Positions 11,847 to 14,616 of a stretch of DNA of 14,616 nt are shown here, in pieces (positions within the stretch are counted from its first letter, which is position 1; each line of letters opens with the position of its first letter). The stretch is from JANMCE01 sp031360915. Lineage in GTDB: Bacteria > Actinomycetota > Acidimicrobiia > Acidimicrobiales > Ilumatobacteraceae. The position numbers and the translations under genes were made by a program. The notes under the pieces are model-generated. The model had not been told where the DNA came from. It did not search any database and worked only from the letters and a program-made list of their open reading frames with translations. The stretch is taken from positions 1 to 14,616 of the forward strand of contig JANMCE010000401.1 in NCBI GenBank assembly GCA_031360915.1, written 5' to 3'.

Positions 11847-13592
11847 ATGCGTTCGGCCCGGATCGATGACCTGTCGGCGGGCACCGCGTTCGGCTTCACC
11901 GAACTGCTCGGGTTCCTCGAAACCGACCAGGTCGACCAGGTTCGTCACGTGCTTGCAGCCGCGGAACACGCGGCCCAACACGGCAACTGGGTGGTGGGGT
12001 TCGTCGCCTACGAAGCCGCGGATGCGTTCGATTCGGCCTTCACGGTTGTGGCCGCTCCGGGCCAGCCACTGGTTCGGTTTGGGGTGTTCGCTCGACGGGA
12101 CGCGTTGCCGAGCCTGGATATGGCGAGCGCCCCGAAGCATCGCATCACCGACCTGCGACGCTCGGCGGGCACCGTGCCCTATGTCGACGCGGTTGACGCG
12201 ATTCGAAGCCGGATCGAACGGGGTGACGTCTATCAGGTGAACCACACCGACCGACTGCACGGAAATCTGCAGGGCGACCCGTTCGATCTCTACGTGTCGA
12301 TGGCCTTGGCGCAGCGTGGCGCCTACAACGCCTACCTCGACTTCGGTGATCAGATCATCGTGTCGGCATCACCCGAGTTGTTCCTCCGATGGGACGGCGA
12401 CACCCTGTCGGCCAAACCGATGAAAGGGACGGTGGTGCGCGGTCGACGGCAAAGCGACGACGCGATCCGTCGCCGCGAACTGGTGGAAGACCCCAAACAG
12501 CGGGCCGAGAATGTGATGATCGTCGATCTGCTTCGTAACGACCTTTCGCGGGTGGCGCAGGTCGGCAGCGTGCGGGTGCCGTCGCTCTTCGAAGCCGAAC
12601 GCTACGAGACCGTTTGGCAGCTGACGAGTACGGTTGCCGTCACGCCGAAGCCTGAGACGACGCTGGTGGATGTCTTCGCGGCAGCGTTTCCGTGCGGTTC
12701 GATTACGGGCGCTCCCAAGACGTCGGCCATGTCCATCATCGCCGAGCTCGAAGGCCGACCACGCGGTGTATACTGCGGTGCCATCGGTGTACTCGCCCCT
12801 CCCGGCCACGGCGCCCGGGCCACCTTCAGCGTTGCTATTCGCACCGCGGTGATCGACCCGGCAACCCGCCAGCTGTCCTACGGCGTCGGCGGTGGCATCA
12901 CCTGGTCGTCGGACCCGGTGGCCGAGGATGCCGAGGTGGTGGCCAAGGCTCGCGTGCTGTCTGAACGCCGTCCGCCCATGCAGCTGTTGGAAACCATGTA
13001 TCTCGGTCCGAATGGGCTGCGCAACAAATCGTTGCATCTACAACGACTTCTCGACTCGGCCGCTTGGTTCGGCTTTGACGCCAACGAAACTCATATCTCC
13101 CAGAAACTCGAAGGCCTTGGCGCACCGATCGAACCGCACCGGGTACGACTGCTCCTCGATCGGGACGGCAACCCGACTGTGGAGATGTTCGTGCTCGGTG
13201 ATGCGCCCGCAGTCGTGAATGTCGTGGTCGATCATCAGATCGTGCGGTCCGACGACGTGTTCTGCCTGCACAAAACCACCAACCGGTCGGTCTACGTAGC
13301 TGCTCAGGCCCGCCATCCGGGTGTGGACGATGTGATTCTGATCAATGAACGGGGCGAGGTGGTGGAGACCGCCATTGCCAATCTGCTTTACCGACTGGGC
13401 GATTCGTGGTTCACGCCACCGCTGTCGAGCGGCGGTCTGGACGGCATCGGGCGTGCCGTCGAACTCGCGAGCGGTCGTGTATCCGAACGGGTGCTGTTCG
13501 CAGCCGAACTGTCGGCCTGTGATGAGTTGGCGGTCGTCAGCTCATTGCGTGGTGTTCGTCGGGCCTTTATTGTTGCAAACGCAATGATCTAA
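11847..13592 (+). CDS. pabB: Fused aminodeoxychorismate synthase component I (PabB) and aminodeoxychorismate lyase (PabC)
   Basis: This 581-residue bifunctional protein serves p-aminobenzoate synthesis for folate. Residues up to about 375 are the chorismate-binding enzyme, with PMKGT (191-195, Lys193 equivalent to the reactive lysine of PabB), DLLRNDLSRV (227-236) and GSITGAPK (284-291). The PMKGT lysine separates PabB from anthranilate synthase TrpE, which lacks it. Residues from about 378 are a class IV PLP aminotransferase-fold lyase. It has HLQRLLDSAAWFGF (397-410), the PLP lysine in KTTNRSVY (Lys476), and GEVVETAIANLL with the conserved Glu507. The tail TPPLSSGGLDGIGR (523-536) is also family-typical. 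The glutaminase partner PabA is not in the window. The gene ends with a four-base overlap of stop codons with the convergent DUF2207 gene. Confidence 0.94.
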   Translation: MRSARIDDLSAGTAFGFTELLGFLETDQVDQVRHVLAAAEHAAQHGNWVVGFVAYEAADAFDSAFTVVAAPGQPLVRFGVFARRDALPSLDMASAPKHRITDLRRSAGTVPYVDAVDAIRSRIERGDVYQVNHTDRLHGNLQGDPFDLYVSMALAQRGAYNAYLDFGDQIIVSASPELFLRWDGDTLSAKPMKGTVVRGRRQSDDAIRRRELVEDPKQRAENVMIVDLLRNDLSRVAQVGSVRVPSLFEAERYETVWQLTSTVAVTPKPETTLVDVFAAAFPCGSITGAPKTSAMSIIAELEGRPRGVYCGAIGVLAPPGHGARATFSVAIRTAVIDPATRQLSYGVGGGITWSSDPVAEDAEVVAKARVLSERRPPMQLLETMYLGPNGLRNKSLHLQRLLDSAAWFGFDANETHISQKLEGLGAPIEPHRVRLLLDRDGNPTVEMFVLGDAPAVVNVVVDHQIVRSDDVFCLHKTTNRSVYVAAQARHPGVDDVILINERGEVVETAIANLLYRLGDSWFTPPLSSGGLDGIGRAVELASGRVSERVLFAAELSACDELAVVSSLRGVRRAFIVANAMI

Positions 13593-14616
13593 CCAGCACC
13601 GAATCCGCCCCCTCCGCCGCCGCCTCCGCCGCCACCCGAGAAGCCGCCTCCGGAACCCGAGCTGGTGTTGGCTGGCGTCATGGCGGCGGTTGCAGCCGTT
13701 CCCCACGAACCGGGGAAGTTATCCATCGAGGTACCCATGTCACTGCGCCCACCGATTGGCACCCACCAGGGCGCAAAGCCGGGGTTGTTGACCATGTTCG
13801 GCAACCGGACAGCGAGGCCGCGGATGACATGACTGGCCACGCCAAGCACCACCGCGTACACAAGGAAGCGTTCCCAGATGATGAGTGATTCGACCGGAGC
13901 ATCCTTCATGTTGCTGAAGTCCTCGAGATACTTCTTGAGCGCCTTGGCTTGCGCCTGTTCTTCGGCGCCGGCGGCCGTACGCTTGCGAAGGGTGGGGAGC
14001 AGCAGCAACATCACGACCGCGGCGACGAGACAAAGTCCACCGATTGGGCTGACGCTACCGACGCGGTTCTTCGAGACCTTGATCAGGATGAATCCGGTCA
14101 CGATCAACGCAGCAATGATGCCCACCGCCGTCAGCCAGACGCCGGCCCGCCCGGTTTCGACATAGCCCCGGGCTTTCATGTCATCGGACACCGCGCTCTT
14201 CCAGCCGTTCCAAAACTTGGCGGAGATGGTCTGGTTGGCCTTGGCCCAATCCTCGAACGTTTCCGACGTCGTTTCGTTCTGACCCTGGAAGACGTTGGCC
14301 AACAGGTCGGTCTCCCACTGTGTTGGCGGCGGTTGAAGCGGGTGGCCCGCCCGCGGCTTGGGCGTGGTGGCCGTGAATGTGTACACGTCCGTTTTGCGGC
14401 CGAACCGCTTGCCCTCCTGCTCGGTGATGGTGAGGTAGCCGCGTTGGGCCAGGTCCACCAGCGTGCTGGCCATGGCCGGGCCTTCCACCTTGCCGAAGTT
14501 GAGATTGGCGTAGACGACCGCAGGCGGATCGGTGAGCGGCTCGCGCCAGTAGTCGCCGATGTAGTCGGGCTTTGGCGGCTCCTTGCCATGCTTGCGCCAC
14601 ACCGCGGCAAAGCCCA
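13589..14616 (-). CDS. DUF2207 membrane protein, C-terminal part (runs off the right edge)
   Basis: The frame is open to the window edge; about 342 residues are visible. WREPLTDPPAVVYANLNFGKVEG and the following TLVDLAQRGYLTI segment match the winged-helix-like cytoplasmic part of DUF2207 proteins. Two adjacent membrane helices follow (about residues 155-176 and 183-204 from the GTG at 14602), then a third at about 246-262. The tail FSGGGGGGGGGGGFGAG is the Gly-rich C-terminus typical of the family. The N-terminal signal peptide and extracellular domain lie beyond the window, so the visible GTG at 14602 is an internal codon and not the start. The function is unknown; members are predicted membrane proteins with a large extracytoplasmic domain. 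The stop TAG (13591-13589) overlaps the stop of PabB-PabC. Confidence 0.88.
   Translation of the reverse strand, partial: GFAAVWRKHGKEPPKPDYIGDYWREPLTDPPAVVYANLNFGKVEGPAMASTLVDLAQRGYLTITEQEGKRFGRKTDVYTFTATTPKPRAGHPLQPPPTQWETDLLANVFQGQNETTSETFEDWAKANQTISAKFWNGWKSAVSDDMKARGYVETGRAGVWLTAVGIIAALIVTGFILIKVSKNRVGSVSPIGGLCLVAAVVMLLLLPTLRKRTAAGAEEQAQAKALKKYLEDFSNMKDAPVESLIIWERFLVYAVVLGVASHVIRGLAVRLPNMVNNPGFAPWWVPIGGRSDMGTSMDNFPGSWGTAATAAMTPANTSSGSGGGFSGGGGGGGGGGGFGAG

Noticed and set aside
13605..13640. Simple-sequence run of CCGCC units
   Set aside because: It encodes the Gly-rich C-terminal tail of the DUF2207 protein, which is typical of the family.

Overview
This window looks like ordinary chromosome from a high-GC actinomycete (Actinomycetota). 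I lean towards a lineage such as Acidimicrobiia, but that placement is inference from gene content. The markers are a mycothiol S-conjugate amidase (mca), a DUF3039 protein, a TIGR03085 / mycothiol-dependent maleylpyruvate isomerase-like protein, an actinobacterial-style FmdB zinc ribbon, a DUF4031 protein and a fused PabB-PabC. I see no phage, transposon, CRISPR, rRNA or tRNA genes. Gene density is very high and no gene-free stretch exceeds 300 bases. The largest gaps are 4579-4800 and 8596-8868.

Layout. At the left edge is the start of a leftward gene, probably of the pyridoxamine-phosphate-oxidase-like fold. It diverges from an ABC-F ATPase (157-2109). A cysteine hydrolase of the isochorismatase family follows (2157-2717). 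Its end meets the end of a leftward two-gene operon, uridine kinase (3617-3000) then DUF3039 (3003-2725), coupled by an ATGA overlap. Across a 47-bp divergent promoter region lie fmdB (3665-3883) and a DUF4031 gene (3888-4169). A leftward unknown gene (4578-4132) overlaps the latter tail to tail. A membrane protein that resembles a potassium channel with a non-canonical filter (4801-5943) then runs 96 bp into the 3' end of a zinc-finger rhomboid protease gene (6687-5848). Upstream of the rhomboid gene on the same strand is a PEBP/YbhB-like lipoprotein (7370-6729).

The second half starts with the divergent mca (7469-8377), coupled by ATGA overlap to a short SCP2-like protein (8374-8595). After a repeat-rich convergent intergenic region come leftward genes for a ChbG/YdjC-type deacetylase (9699-8869), a lipoprotein thermonuclease (10272-9790) and a TIGR03085 protein (10962-10327). 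Divergent from these are nudC (11041-11811) and a fused aminodeoxychorismate synthase / aminodeoxychorismate lyase (11847-13592). The last gene meets, by overlapping stop codons, the C-terminal part of a leftward DUF2207 membrane protein that runs off the right edge.

Functional themes are modest. There is thiol or xenobiotic handling (Mca, and TIGR03085 by family relation), nucleotide and cofactor metabolism (uridine kinase, NudC, PabBC) and cell-envelope proteins (rhomboid, two lipoproteins, DUF2207, the channel-like protein). The most coherent non-coding signal is transcriptional. About ten genes carry a TANNNT hexamer 6-10 bases before the start codon with no leader, which suggests widespread leaderless transcription. 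A minority (cysteine hydrolase, thermonuclease, the 148-residue unknown) instead have Shine-Dalgarno sequences, and in the unknown gene the Shine-Dalgarno can be sequestered in a hairpin. A dispersed intergenic motif containing GCGGTAGCGA and a nested inverted repeat at 8701-8780 are the other structures not explained by genes. I did not find a clear new multi-gene system.
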